Positions 33,076-42,068 of a stretch of 64,000 nt of DNA are shown one piece after another. The notes below the pieces were generated by a model. The model did no database searches. It was not told where the DNA came from and worked only from the letters and a program-made list of their open reading frames with translations. The DNA lies in NCBI RefSeq assembly GCF_010993745.1, contig NZ_WOTN01000001.1:2793235-2857234 (forward strand), given 5' to 3'. The translations under genes and the position numbers were made by a program. This DNA is from Fodinicola acaciae. GTDB lineage: Bacteria > Actinomycetota > Actinomycetes > Mycobacteriales > HKI-0501. Position 1 is the stretch's first letter; each line of letters begins with the position of its first letter.

Positions 33076-34332
33076 ATGACCACTCCTTCATTTCAGCCGG
33101 CGGATGATCCGTCGTTGCTGTCCGGCAAGGAGGAGTTCGCGGCCGCGTTGCGGTTGGCGGAGCACGCGGTGCGTACGGCCAAAGCCACGCTTCTGGCGGT
33201 GGTGAAAGCCGCCGATGACCAGACGATCGCGACGCAGTTCGGGCACGCCGACACCGCGGCGTTCCTGGAGGATTTCCTGAAGTTCTCCCCCACCGAGGCC
33301 AGCCGATGCGTGCAGCGCGCTCGCACGTTCTGCGGCAGCCGCGCGTTGGCCACTGGTGAGAAGTTGGCGCCGCAGTTGGAATACGCCGGTGATGCCATGC
33401 GCCGCGGTGAGCTTGCCGATTCGCAGTTGGACGCGATCCGCACGATTATCACCAAGTTGCCGCGTCGGATCGGTATCCAGGAGCGGCGGTTCGCCGAGAA
33501 AACGTTGGTCGACGCGGCGTCGCAGTTGCGTGCGCGTGAGTTGCACCAGCTCGGCAACCGCGTCCACGGCCACCTCGACCCCGACGGAACACAGCCCTCG
33601 GAAGAAGAAAACGCCACGCCACGCCGCGAGCTGTATTTGCGCACCGGCACCGATGGTCGGCTCGCGTTCCACGGCAGCTTCGATGCCGAGACGGGCAGCC
33701 TGATGCAGGAAATCCTGTCCCCGCTGGCCAAGCCACGCACCGACGACAAAGGCAAAACCAAAGACCGCCGCTCAACCGCCGAACGCAACGGCGACGCGTT
33801 GGCCGACGCGCTGAACCTGATCGCCGACAGTGAGAAGCTGCCGATCCAGGGCCGCGAGCGTCCCCACCTGACCATCACCTTGTCCTGGGACATGCTCAAG
33901 GACAAGCTCGGGCAGGTCCGCGCGTACGACAACACCGTCCTCAGCCCCGAAGCCGCCCGCCGGCTAGCGTGCGACTGCGACATCACCCCGCTCGTGCTCG
34001 GCACCCAAAGCGAAGCATTGGACGTCGGCCGCACCGAACGGCTGGTCACCGACGAGCTGCGTAAAGCGTTGATCGCGCGTGACCGCGGCTGCGCGATGAT
34101 CGGCTGCACCCGACCCGTACGCTGGACGAAAGCCCACCACGTGCGGCACTGGGCCGACGGCGGTGAAACCTCCATCGACAATTGCGTGCTGCTGTGCGAA
34201 TTCCACCACCGACAGATCCACCACGGCGACTGGCAAGTCCAGATCGTCGACGGCGTACCGGAATTCATTCCACCGCAGTACGTGGACTTCGAGCAAAAGC
34301 CGCTACGAAATACCTACCACCTGTTCAACTGA
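33076..34332 (+). CDS. DUF222 / HNH endonuclease-domain protein (13E12 family)
   Basis: 418 residues from ATG 33076. The helical DUF222 domain occupies about 20-330 (FLKFSPTEASRCVQRARTFC, GRLAFHGSFDAETGSLMQ). A C-terminal HNH motif follows (about 345-395: ALIARDRGCAMIGCTRPVRW, KAHHVRHWADGGETSIDNCV, LCEFHHRQIHHGDW). This 13E12/REP-type family is repeated many times in actinobacterial genomes and its role is not settled. It stands alone next to the IS5 remnant. Confidence 0.9.
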   Translation: MTTPSFQPADDPSLLSGKEEFAAALRLAEHAVRTAKATLLAVVKAADDQTIATQFGHADTAAFLEDFLKFSPTEASRCVQRARTFCGSRALATGEKLAPQLEYAGDAMRRGELADSQLDAIRTIITKLPRRIGIQERRFAEKTLVDAASQLRARELHQLGNRVHGHLDPDGTQPSEEENATPRRELYLRTGTDGRLAFHGSFDAETGSLMQEILSPLAKPRTDDKGKTKDRRSTAERNGDALADALNLIADSEKLPIQGRERPHLTITLSWDMLKDKLGQVRAYDNTVLSPEAARRLACDCDITPLVLGTQSEALDVGRTERLVTDELRKALIARDRGCAMIGCTRPVRWTKAHHVRHWADGGETSIDNCVLLCEFHHRQIHHGDWQVQIVDGVPEFIPPQYVDFEQKPLRNTYHLFN

Positions 34333-34438
34333 GACCGAACAGGTGGCCCCTCACCCCAACCGGCTTATCGAGTCAGGTAACGAAAACAGCGCTTCCTTCG
34401 TTACCTGCTCGTCTCCGGCATGATCGGTGAAGGATCGA

Positions 34439-35446
34439 TCAGCCGCCAGAGCTGAACGCTGAGTCGAACGACGAGTCGGACGGCTCGATCTGCGTCATTT
34501 TACGGATGAACGCCAGCGCGTCCGGAGCGCCGATCAGGCGGTCCATGCCGGCGTCCTCCCATTCGACGCTGATCGGCCCGTCGTAGCCGATCGAGTTGAG
34601 CATCCGGAAAATCGGCTCCCACGGCACGTCGCCGTGGCCGGTCGACACGAAGTCCCAGCCGCGGCGCGGGTCACCCCACGGCAGGTGCGAGCCGAGCCGG
34701 CCGTTGCGGCCGTTGAACTGCTTCACCGACTCCTTGCAGTCGACATGATAGATCCGATCCTTGAAATCCCACAGAAATCCAACCGGATCCAGATCCTGCC
34801 AGACGAAATGGCTGGGGTCGAAGTTGAGTCCGAAGGCCGGCCGGCGGCCGATCGCCTCCATGGTCCGTACGGTCGACCAGTAGTCGTAGGCGATCTCGCT
34901 CGGATGCACCTCGTGCGCGAAGCGCACGCCTTCTTCATCGAAAACGTCGAGGATCGGGTTCCACCGGTCGGCGAAGTCGGCATAACCGCGATCGATCATC
35001 TCCGGCGGCACCGGCGGAAACATCGCGACGGTGTGCCAGATCGACGAGCCGGTGAAGCCGATCACCGTGTCCACACCGAATTTCCGCGCGGCGCGAGCGG
35101 TGTCCTTGATCTCCTCGGCAGCGCGCCGGCGTACGCCTTCTGGATCGCCGTCACCCCAGAGTCGCGGGGTCAGGATGTTCTGGTGCCGCTCGTCGATCGG
35201 GTGATCGCAGACGGCCTGCCCGATCAGGTGGCAGGAGATGGCCCAGACTTTCAAGCCGTGCTTGGCCAGCTCGTCCTTCTTGCGCTGCACGTACGAGTCG
35301 TCGGCCAGCGCCTTGTCCACCTCGAAGTGGTCACCCCAGGTGGCGATCTCCAGGCCGTCGTAACCCCATTCGGCGGCCAGCCGGCAGATCTCGGCGAACG
35401 GCAGGTCGGCGAACTGGCCGGTGAACAGGGTGACCGGACGGGGCAT
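34439..35446 (-). CDS. sugar phosphate isomerase/epimerase-like TIM-barrel protein
   Basis: 335 residues from ATG 35446 (AAGGAGATGCACG upstream). An AP-endonuclease-2-type TIM barrel: [45 protein letters not shown] (metal Glu), [24 protein letters not shown] and [11 protein letters not shown] are the usual metal and substrate strands. It is the last gene of a four-gene operon with two Gfo/Idh/MocA dehydrogenases and a ThuA-like protein, typical of inositol or disaccharide catabolism by oxidation then isomerisation. The exact substrate is unknown. Confidence 0.9.
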   Translation of the reverse strand: MPRPVTLFTGQFADLPFAEICRLAAEWGYDGLEIATWGDHFEVDKALADDSYVQRKKDELAKHGLKVWAISCHLIGQAVCDHPIDERHQNILTPRLWGDGDPEGVRRRAAEEIKDTARAARKFGVDTVIGFTGSSIWHTVAMFPPVPPEMIDRGYADFADRWNPILDVFDEEGVRFAHEVHPSEIAYDYWSTVRTMEAIGRRPAFGLNFDPSHFVWQDLDPVGFLWDFKDRIYHVDCKESVKQFNGRNGRLGSHLPWGDPRRGWDFVSTGHGDVPWEPIFRMLNSIGYDGPISVEWEDAGMDRLIGAPDALAFIRKMTQIEPSDSSFDSAFSSGG

Positions 35447-35457
35447 CGTGCATCTCC

Positions 35458-36636
35458 TTACCTGGCTGGGATGTCGACCCAACCGGAGCCGTTGGCCGCA
35501 CTGCTTTCGACCGCGGCCAGTACGCGCTGGACGCCGAGGCCGTCGCGGAACGACGGCACCGGGTCCACACCGTCCACAATGGACCGCAGGAAGTCGTGGA
35601 CCTCATGGGTGAACGTGTGCTCGTAGCCCAGGCCGTGGCCGGGCGGCCACCAGGCGTGGACGTACGGATGATCCGGCTCGGTGACCAGGATCCGCCGGAA
35701 ACCGGCCTCCGCGGCCGGCAACGAGCCGTCGTAGAACCAGAGCTCGTTCATCGTCTCGAAATCGAACGCGAGACTGCCGGCGGAGCCGTTGACCTCCAGC
35801 CGCATCGCGTTTTTCCGGCCGGTCGCAAACCGGGTCGCCTCGAAGCTGGCGACCGCGCCACCGTCGAGCCGGCCGAAGAACAGTGCCGCGTCGTCGACCG
35901 TGACCTCGCCGCGTTCTTCGGTGCCGCTGGCCGAAAGCCCGGCAGCGGCGGCCGGAAGTGGCCGCTCGCGTACGAAAGTTTCGGTCAGCGCCGACACGCC
36001 GGTCAGCCGCTGGCCGGTGACGAACTGGGTGAGGTCGATGATGTGCGCGCCGATGTCGCCCAGCGCACCGGAACCAGCCAACTCCTTGCGCAGCCGCCAC
36101 ACCAACGGAAACTCCGGATCGACGATCCAGTCCTGCAGATACTGCGCGCGTACGTGCCGGATGGTCCCCAACCGGCCGGAGTCGACCAGCTGACGCGCGT
36201 ACGCGAGCGCCGGTGTGCGACGGTAGTTGAACCCCACCATGGACCGGGCGCCGCGCTGTGCCGCCTCCTCGGCGGCCACCACCATCGCCTCGGCCTCCTC
36301 GACGGAGTTGGCGAGCGGCTTCTCGCACAGCACGTGCTTGCCGGCGGCCAGTGCGGCGGTCGCGATCTCGGCGTGGCTGTCACCCGGCGTACACACGTCG
36401 ACGATGTCGATGTCGTCGCGTGCGATCGCCTCGCGCCAGTCGGTGCTGGCCGACTCCCAGCCGAGTTTGCTCGCCGCGGCCGTGACCGCGTCGGTGTTTC
36501 GGCCGACCACAACGGACATTCGCGGCGTCACGGGGAGATCGAACGCGCGGTGCACGGTCCGCCACGCCTGTGAGTGCGCCGCACCCATGAACGCGTAGCC
36601 GATCATCGCGACCCCGAGGGTGCGGTCATCCGGCAC
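35458..36636 (-). CDS. Gfo/Idh/MocA-family oxidoreductase
   Basis: 392 residues, GTG start. The Rossmann fold opens with [18 protein letters not shown]; the family's catalytic EKP ([19 protein letters not shown]) is near 108. The C-terminal domain shows [23 protein letters not shown](P)-dependent oxidation of a sugar or cyclitol is expected. It ends 12 bp before the isomerase-like gene and is second to last in the operon. Confidence 0.92.
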   Translation of the reverse strand: MPDDRTLGVAMIGYAFMGAAHSQAWRTVHRAFDLPVTPRMSVVVGRNTDAVTAAASKLGWESASTDWREAIARDDIDIVDVCTPGDSHAEIATAALAAGKHVLCEKPLANSVEEAEAMVVAAEEAAQRGARSMVGFNYRRTPALAYARQLVDSGRLGTIRHVRAQYLQDWIVDPEFPLVWRLRKELAGSGALGDIGAHIIDLTQFVTGQRLTGVSALTETFVRERPLPAAAAGLSASGTEERGEVTVDDAALFFGRLDGGAVASFEATRFATGRKNAMRLEVNGSAGSLAFDFETMNELWFYDGSLPAAEAGFRRILVTEPDHPYVHAWWPPGHGLGYEHTFTHEVHDFLRSIVDGVDPVPSFRDGLGVQRVLAAVESSAANGSGWVDIPAR

Positions 36637-36720
36637 AGCGTGATCCCTTCTTTACGCCTTCCTCGGATGCTGTCGCGCGGTCATCGGCGTGTCAAGATCG
36701 CCGAGATATGGCGGATTCTG

Positions 36721-37716
36721 TCAGAAATCCGCCGCCGCGTTGAGGACGTCCGCGATCCGTACAGGTTGGCCGGACTCGGCCGACGACGCGGCGGCGAACA
36801 CCATCGCGAGGCTCAGCACGTTGTCGCGCGCCTCCCCCATCGGCCGCGAACCGGTGCGTACGGCCGCGACGAACTCCGCCAGCGACCCGTCGATCCCGTT
36901 CCCTGCCGACGGATCGTCCGGCAGTACGCGCGTCGCGCCGCCGGCCACCTGCACCGACGCAGGATTGTCGCCGTCCCAGAGCGCCGAGCCGCCGGAACAG
37001 CTGACCCGCCAGACCCCGTTCCACGACGACTCGGCGCCCGGCGACGACCAACTTCCGTTGTAGACAAAGCGTTTTCCGCCGGTCATTTGGAACACCGCGG
37101 TGGCCGCGGCGGCGCCGCGGAACGTGCTCCAGGGTGGATTGTGCTCCTCGCAGTAGACCGAGACCGGGTCGGCGTCGAGCAGATACCGCGCGCTGTCAAA
37201 CGGATGGATCGCCATGTCCAGCAGCAGCGGATGATCCATGACCGCGCGAAAACCACCGAACCGCGGGTCGCGGAAGAAGTCGCACACGACCATCCCGGTC
37301 TCGCCTAGCTCGGCGATCCCGGCTTTCAGCGCGAAAAGCTGCGGGTTGTAGCGCCGTGACTGGCTGACCATGAACAGCAGGCCGGCACGTTCGGCGGCGG
37401 CCACCAGCCGTACCGCCTCCGGCAGCGTCGCGGCCAGCGGTTTTTCCCCCAGCACGGGCAATCCGAGCTCGAATGCCTCCAGGGTGACCGGATAGTGCGC
37501 CTCCGGCACCGACACGTTGATGACCGCGTCCGCCTCGACACCGAGAGCGGAAATGCTGCTGGCGAACGGTAAGCCACCGGCCGCGGCCTCGGCGGCCGCC
37601 AGGTCCAGGTCGACCACACCGGCCAGTTCGGTGTCGGGAGAGGCGTCCACGGTGGACAGCCAGCCGCGCCCCATCGCGCCGACACCGACCACGATGACCC
37701 GCAGCGGCGCCGTCAC
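36721..37716 (-). CDS. Gfo/Idh/MocA-family oxidoreductase
   Basis: 331 residues. [15 protein letters not shown] is the dinucleotide motif, [14 protein letters not shown] carries the catalytic Lys of EKP near 94, and [15 protein letters not shown] carries the conserved His near 170. It overlaps the ThuA gene by 4 bp upstream. An 84-bp gap to the next oxidoreductase gene shows no obvious terminator. Two diverged dehydrogenases in one operon suggest sequential oxidation and reduction, as in 3-keto-sugar pathways; this is inference. Confidence 0.92.
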   Translation of the reverse strand: MTAPLRVIVVGVGAMGRGWLSTVDASPDTELAGVVDLDLAAAEAAAGGLPFASSISALGVEADAVINVSVPEAHYPVTLEAFELGLPVLGEKPLAATLPEAVRLVAAAERAGLLFMVSQSRRYNPQLFALKAGIAELGETGMVVCDFFRDPRFGGFRAVMDHPLLLDMAIHPFDSARYLLDADPVSVYCEEHNPPWSTFRGAAAATAVFQMTGGKRFVYNGSWSSPGAESSWNGVWRVSCSGGSALWDGDNPASVQVAGGATRVLPDDPSAGNGIDGSLAEFVAAVRTGSRPMGEARDNVLSLAMVFAAASSAESGQPVRIADVLNAAADF

Positions 37717-38426
37717 ACCGGCTCCGTACGCTGCAGCGACGGCTCCACACGCGTCACCGGCGCTGCCCAGCGAACACCGTTTGCGATCACCCGGCGTACG
37801 TCCGGATGGTGGTAGACCGGATATTCCTGGTCACCCGGACTGAAGTAGAAGATCTTTCCGTTGCCGCGCCGGAACGTGCAGCCGCCACGGAAAACCTCGC
37901 CACCGGTGAAGGAGCTGATGAACACCAGCTCGTCAGGGGCCGGAATGTCGAAGAACTCGCCGTACATCTCCTGCCGGTCGATGACGATCGGGTTGGGGAT
38001 GCCGGCGGCGATCGGATGGCTCGGATCGACCGTCCAGACCAGCTCGCGGTCGTCGGCGTTGCGCCACCGCAGCGAACAGGTCGTGCCCATCAGCGTGCGA
38101 AAGATTTTCGAGAAATGACCGGAATGCAGCACCAGCAGGCCCATGCCGGACAGCACGTGCCGCTGGACGCGGCGTACGACCTCGTCGGACACCTCCTCGT
38201 GGGCGGCATGTCCCCACCAGGTCAGCACGTCGGTCCCTGCCAACGTCTCCTCGGTCAGTCCGTGCTCCGGATCGTCGAGCAAAGCTGTCCGCAAGTGGAC
38301 GTCCGCTCCGAGGTTTTCCGCTATTCCGGCGCTGATCGCGCCATGGATCCCATCCGGATAGAGCTTTGCCACGCTCTCGTCCCGCTGTTCGTGCCGGCCC
38401 TCGTTCCACACCAGAACCCGAATCAT
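37713..38426 (-). CDS. ThuA-like (trehalose utilisation) protein
   Basis: 237 residues with the ThuA glutamine-amidotransferase-like fold: [50 protein letters not shown] and [20 protein letters not shown]. Family members act on keto-disaccharides in trehalose and related sugar degradation. It is the first gene of the operon and overlaps the next one by an ATGA-type junction. Confidence 0.9.
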   Translation of the reverse strand: MIRVLVWNEGRHEQRDESVAKLYPDGIHGAISAGIAENLGADVHLRTALLDDPEHGLTEETLAGTDVLTWWGHAAHEEVSDEVVRRVQRHVLSGMGLLVLHSGHFSKIFRTLMGTTCSLRWRNADDRELVWTVDPSHPIAAGIPNPIVIDRQEMYGEFFDIPAPDELVFISSFTGGEVFRGGCTFRRGNGKIFYFSPGDQEYPVYHHPDVRRVIANGVRWAAPVTRVEPSLQRTEPV

Positions 38427-38442
38427 GGGACCAATCTAAGCA

Positions 38443-39288
38443 CTACGGCTTGCGGCCGACGGCCCCCAACAGGATCTTGCTGACCAGATCCGCCGGCAGG
38501 TTCGGCCCCTCCGGCCACCACTCCAGCAGATACGTCAACCCCGGCTCGACCAGCTCCAGCCCGTCCAGGATGGCCATCATCTCGGCGCGGTCCCGAAACC
38601 GGATGTCCGGAAACGCCGTACGCGCCGCCGTTTCCGCGCGGCCGGCCAGCTTGTCCAGATCGCTGCCATCGTGCGGATTGAAGGCGTGTGTCATGGCGAC
38701 GTACGATCCGGACACCAGTGGCCGGACGTATCCGTCCACGATGCCTCTCACCTCGGCGAGGTCGGGAATTCCGTGCAGCGTCAGGCAATGCATGACGGCG
38801 ACCGGCCGGTCCAGGTCGAGGTTGGCCAGCACGACCTCGTTGGTCAGCAACAGGTCCGGATGGCGCAGGTCGGCGGCGACGAAATGGGTACGCCCGTTCT
38901 CCGCCAGCAATGCCTGTCCGTGCGCGATCACCGCCGGGTCGTTGTCGACGTAGATGACCATCGCCTCGGAGTTTTCCGCCTGCGCGACCTGATGGACGTT
39001 TTCGCTTGCCGGCAGGCCGGAACCGAGCTCGATGAACTGGTCGATGCCGATGTCCCTGGCCAGCCAGCGGACCACCCGCATCAGCCACTGCCGGTTGATC
39101 CTGGCCATCCGGATCAGCTCGGGACCGACGCCGGTCGCACCGGCGACCCGGTTGTAGAGCTGCCGGTCGACCTCGAAGTTGTCCCGGCCGCCGAGCGCGA
39201 AGTCGTACGCACGCGCGATGCTGGGCTTGTCGGTGTCGATGATGGGGCGCCCGATCTCTGGATGAGTCGGGGAATCGGACTGAGGCAT
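38443..39288 (-). CDS. SAM-dependent methyltransferase-like protein (DUF574 family)
   Basis: 281 residues from ATG 39288. Family signatures: KPSIARAYDFALGGRDNFEV near the N-terminus, FIELGSGLPASENVHQVAQ (SAM-binding), VIYVDNDPAVIAHGQALLAE and YLLEWWPEG near the end. These proteins are numerous in actinomycetes; substrate unknown. It faces away from an XRE regulator gene, with an inverted-repeat-rich promoter region between them. Confidence 0.93.
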   Translation of the reverse strand: MPQSDSPTHPEIGRPIIDTDKPSIARAYDFALGGRDNFEVDRQLYNRVAGATGVGPELIRMARINRQWLMRVVRWLARDIGIDQFIELGSGLPASENVHQVAQAENSEAMVIYVDNDPAVIAHGQALLAENGRTHFVAADLRHPDLLLTNEVVLANLDLDRPVAVMHCLTLHGIPDLAEVRGIVDGYVRPLVSGSYVAMTHAFNPHDGSDLDKLAGRAETAARTAFPDIRFRDRAEMMAILDGLELVEPGLTYLLEWWPEGPNLPADLVSKILLGAVGRKP

Positions 39289-39373
39289 GGCCACGACCTC
39301 ACACTGGAGCTGTTGCGCAGGCAACAAAGAGTAGGGGATCTGCCACCGGCCGCACAGCCCCGCCGGACAAATC

Positions 39374-39429
39374 ACCCCTTACAGGTGACTGACCAGGGTC
39401 CAAAGTCCTGTCCGGCTGGTCAAAGGGGT
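39374..39429. promoter_or_regulatory. compound inverted repeat between DUF574 and XRE genes
   Basis: ACCCCTT (39374-39380) with AAGGGGT (39423-39429), nested around TGACCAG (39390-39396) with CTGGTCA (39416-39422), makes a two-step dyad in the 286-bp divergent region. It could be an operator or a terminator stem for a short transcript. Assignment rests on symmetry only. Confidence 0.4.
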
Positions 39430-39574
39430 GCGATCACAGGCACAGTACGTGTACCTTGCGTGACCAATGGCGCCGGTGGGACTAGGATGGGGACGCGACA
39501 CTCTGCCAGTTCTCTGGCTAATCCTGCGGATACCACGATCGACGTGCCGATGAGCTCGGGGGAGGTCAAGGGCA

Positions 39575-40456
39575 GTGGCCATTGCCGATGCCGCTGAAGG
39601 CGGTTCGACCGCACAGCGAATGGTGCTCGGCAGCGAGCTGCGCCGGCTCCGCGAGGCCAACGGCATCTCCCGCGGCGACGCCGGCAAGAAGATTCGCGGC
39701 TCCGAGTCCAAGATCAGCCGGATGGAGCTCGGCCGGGTGGCGCTCAAGGTCATCGACGTCGAGGACCTGCTGACCCTCTACGACGTCACCGAAGAGGACC
39801 AGCGCGCCGAGTTCATCAAGATGGTCGAGGAGTCCAACCAGCCCGGCTGGTGGGTCCGGTTCGGCGACCTGGTCCCGAAGTGGTTCCACAACTACGTCGG
39901 CCTGGAGGAGTCCGCGGCCCGGATCCAGACCTTCGAGATGCAGTTCATCCCCGGCCTGCTGCAGACCGAGGCGTACGCGCGTGCCGTCATCGCCCGCGCG
40001 CACCCGGACGCGCCGCAGGAGGAGATCAACCGCCGCGTCAACGTGCGGATGCGCCGGCAACGGCTGCTCTCCCGGCCGCGCGCGCCGAGGGTCTGGGCCG
40101 TGCTGGACGAAGGCGCCCTGAAGCGCCGGGTCGGCAACAAGGACATCATGAAGGAGCAGCTGGAAAACCTGCAGGTGATGAGCCAGCAGCCGACGATCGC
40201 CATCCAGGTGGTGCCGTTCGACCGGGCCACCACCGGCGCCGAGGTCCCGTTCTCCCTGCTCCGGTTCGCCCACCCCGAGCTCGCCGACATCGTCTATATC
40301 GAATACCCGACCGGCGCGCTCTACCTGGACAAGCCGGCCGAGGTCGAGATGTACGTCAAGGTGACCCACCGGCTCACCGCCGAGGCGGCCACGCCGGAGG
40401 AGAGCCGCGAGATCATCAAGAAGGCGCAGCTCGAGCTCGACCAGGACGACGACTGA
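39575..40456 (+). CDS. XRE-family regulator with DUF5753 domain
   Basis: 293 residues, GTG start with GGGGGAGGTCAAGG upstream. HTH at about 17-70 (LGSELRRLREANGISRGDAG, then RGSESKISRMELGR). A DUF5753 domain follows (about 100-280: FEMQFIPGLLQTEAYARAVI, VLDEGALKRRVG, IAIQVVPFD, VYIEYPTGALYLDKP). Such regulators typically pair with a small DUF397 protein, as here 260 bp downstream, and act in differentiation and specialised metabolism in Streptomyces. A strong terminator follows the gene. Confidence 0.93.
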   Translation: MAIADAAEGGSTAQRMVLGSELRRLREANGISRGDAGKKIRGSESKISRMELGRVALKVIDVEDLLTLYDVTEEDQRAEFIKMVEESNQPGWWVRFGDLVPKWFHNYVGLEESAARIQTFEMQFIPGLLQTEAYARAVIARAHPDAPQEEINRRVNVRMRRQRLLSRPRAPRVWAVLDEGALKRRVGNKDIMKEQLENLQVMSQQPTIAIQVVPFDRATTGAEVPFSLLRFAHPELADIVYIEYPTGALYLDKPAEVEMYVKVTHRLTAEAATPEESREIIKKAQLELDQDDD

Positions 40457-40531
40457 GACCGACACACCTGGCCGTACGCACAGTTCTGGCCCTATCCGGT
40501 CACGCCTGAACTTACTTCCGAGTATCCCCTG

Positions 40532-40556
40532 ACACCCCCTCGAGCGGGGTGTTTTT
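40532..40556 (+). terminator. Rho-independent terminator after the XRE gene
   Basis: ACACCCC (40532-40538) pairs with GGGGTGT (40546-40552) across CTCGAGC, and the stem runs into a T tract to 40556. This is one of the few canonical intrinsic terminators in the window. Confidence 0.85.
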
Positions 40557-40598
40557 GCTGCTCAACGGACATGTCCCCGGATATCGTCATGACTGTGT

Positions 40599-40676
40599 GT
40601 AGCTGCACGTGCATTCGCTCGTGCATTGACACGTTCGTCGTGCAAATGCACACTCAGATGCACGTGCAAATGCACG
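40599..40676. promoter_or_regulatory. TGCA-rich operator array upstream of the DUF397 gene
   Basis: About 80 bp hold eight TGCA cores arranged as overlapping palindromes: TGCACGTGCA, GTGCATT twice-like, GTGCAAATGCAC and ATGCACGTGCAAATGCAC. The array ends about 40 bp before the DUF397 start and begins just after the XRE terminator. It looks like a cooperative binding site, most simply for the XRE regulator or another regulator of the DUF397 promoter. Confidence 0.55.
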
Positions 40677-40716
40677 CCGAGTGTCATACACTCCAGATAG
40701 GCAAGGGGGCACAGCG

Positions 40717-40938
40717 GTGAACAAGATCGACAACGGTGTTCCAGCCCAACACCTGGGCACGGTGACCTGGCGCAAAAGCCGTTACAGCGGAGGAAACGGC
40801 AACTGCGTCGAGGTCGGTGTCCTGGACGGAGGGCAGGTTGCCATCCGCGACTCGAAGGACCCGCACGGGCCGGCGCTCGTCTACTCGGTGGACGCGGTCG
40901 CCAGCTTCGTGGCCAGGGCCGGCGAGCTGCGGAAGTAA
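40717..40938 (+). CDS. DUF397 small protein
   Basis: 73 residues from GTG 40717 (AAGGGGG upstream). The family core TWRKSRYSGGNGNCVEVG, VAIRDSKDPHGPAL and FVARAGELRK is complete. DUF397 proteins pair with XRE/DUF5753 regulators, often antagonising them. The partner is the gene ending at 40456. Expression probably depends on the TGCA array. Confidence 0.93.
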   Translation: MNKIDNGVPAQHLGTVTWRKSRYSGGNGNCVEVGVLDGGQVAIRDSKDPHGPALVYSVDAVASFVARAGELRK

Positions 40939-40990
40939 CAGCGCAAACGAGATATCGCCAGTCACTGAAGCCACTGCGGCGGAGGCAGGG

Positions 40991-41362
40991 ATGACGATCG
41001 AGGAGTCTTCCGGACTCCGGCCGTACGGCCCCATGACGGTGCCGCACGGTTCGTCACCCAGCTGTGTCGATAGCTCCAGAGTTCAACCGCAAGACCCGGA
41101 TCAGCTTGGGATCCGCCAACGATTGCCGGATCCCAAGCTGAGACCGACCCTCGCCGCGCTTCAGCGCGGCGAATCATCAAGGCCCGGGGCCGGTCCGCAG
41201 CTGATGTTCACGATCCTGCGGATCGGCCCTGCTCCACTTCCAGGGTCCTGCCACCTCGTGAACGGCGCCGGCGCGGGCGGCACCGCCGGGGCGGTGAGGA
41301 CCGGTTTTCCACTGCAGGTCATGGGTTCGATCGACGCGAGTACGGGAGCGCTGCCGGCATGA
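40991..41362 (+). CDS. hypothetical protein, weakly supported
   Basis: A 123-residue frame with GAGGCAGGG before ATG 40991; its stop overlaps the next gene's ATG (ATGA), which supports translation. No domain is recognised and composition is ordinary (Gly/Pro/Ser). It contains a perfect 15-bp inverted repeat, TCAGCTTGGGATCCG (about 41101-41115) with its complement (about 41127-41141). This could instead be a terminator or regulatory hairpin after the DUF397 gene, in which case the frame would be chance. Confidence 0.4.
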   Translation: MTIEESSGLRPYGPMTVPHGSSPSCVDSSRVQPQDPDQLGIRQRLPDPKLRPTLAALQRGESSRPGAGPQLMFTILRIGPAPLPGSCHLVNGAGAGGTAGAVRTGFPLQVMGSIDASTGALPA

Positions 41363-41679
41363 GCATGAACATCGACTGCCCGCACGACGTATGGCAACCG
41401 TGGCGGATCGACGCGGTGCCGATCATCGAGGGTCACGCCGACCTTCTCGGCGGTGTCTGCCAGCTCTGTGGCCAGACCCTCGTGTGCGTCGACGCCGGCA
41501 CCGGTCGCCAGCAGCGCTGGCATCCGGTCTCGCTCGTGGTGGCGCGTACCCGCCGCTACAACACCAACCCCGGTCGCGCCGAGCACGACAACCGGTCCGT
41601 CCCGCAGTCCGGTGGCGTCCAGCCCGGCGGAATCTATGCCGAGGCCATCGCCGCCGGCATGGCGGTCAGCTCGCTTTAG
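41359..41679 (+). CDS. small conserved-looking protein, function unknown
   Basis: 106 residues. HDVWQPWRIDAVPIIEGHAD and GVCQLCGQTLVCVDAG include a CxxC and a further Cys, possibly a single zinc knuckle. There is no signal peptide or membrane helix. It overlaps the preceding frame by ATGA and is 4 bp before the TfoX-like gene, so the three may be co-transcribed. I do not recognise the family. Confidence 0.55.
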   Translation: MSMNIDCPHDVWQPWRIDAVPIIEGHADLLGGVCQLCGQTLVCVDAGTGRQQRWHPVSLVVARTRRYNTNPGRAEHDNRSVPQSGGVQPGGIYAEAIAAGMAVSSL

Positions 41680-41683
41680 TGAC

Positions 41684-41992
41684 ATGACCGAAGACGAGCA
41701 TTTCGAGGACATCGCCGACGACCTCGCCGGCTATGGCGTGAGCACCGGCAAGATGTTCGGCGCGCGAGCCCTGATGCTTGACGGCAAAGCCGTCGCCTGC
41801 CTCAAAGGCGGCATGTTCGCGGTGAAGCTCGGTGCCGGCAGTCCGGCGCACGCCTCGGCCATGGCCATCCCGGAAGCGACCCTCTTCGACCCGGCCGGCA
41901 AGGGCCGTCCGTTCAAGGACTGGGTCGCACTGCCGGTTACGCAGTCGAAACACTGGCTGACGGTGGCCGAATCAGCCGTCAAGCCCTCCTGA
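41684..41992 (+). CDS. TfoX N-terminal domain protein
   Basis: 102 residues from ATG 41684. TGKMFGARALMLDGKAVACL and KGGMFAVKLG match the TfoX/Sxy N-terminal domain. In Proteobacteria full-length TfoX regulates competence; stand-alone N-domains in actinomycetes have no known role. It faces a minus-strand aminotransferase, with a hairpin between the two stops. Confidence 0.85.
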   Translation: MTEDEHFEDIADDLAGYGVSTGKMFGARALMLDGKAVACLKGGMFAVKLGAGSPAHASAMAIPEATLFDPAGKGRPFKDWVALPVTQSKHWLTVAESAVKPS

Positions 41993-42011
41993 CCGACCAC
42001 AGGCCCCCGGT

Positions 42012-42063
42012 GCCGCAGGGCCACCCTGCGTGCGCATGACGGCACGTAGGGTGGCTTGCGGCG
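42012..42063. terminator. bidirectional terminator hairpin between convergent genes
   Basis: GCCGCA-GG-CCACCCT...GCGTGC pairs with GGCACGT-AGGGTGG-CTTGCGGC over roughly 20 bp with small mismatches, between the convergent stops at 41992 and 42069. Its position and near symmetry suit termination of both transcripts. Confidence 0.7.
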
Positions 42064-42068
42064 TCTTG

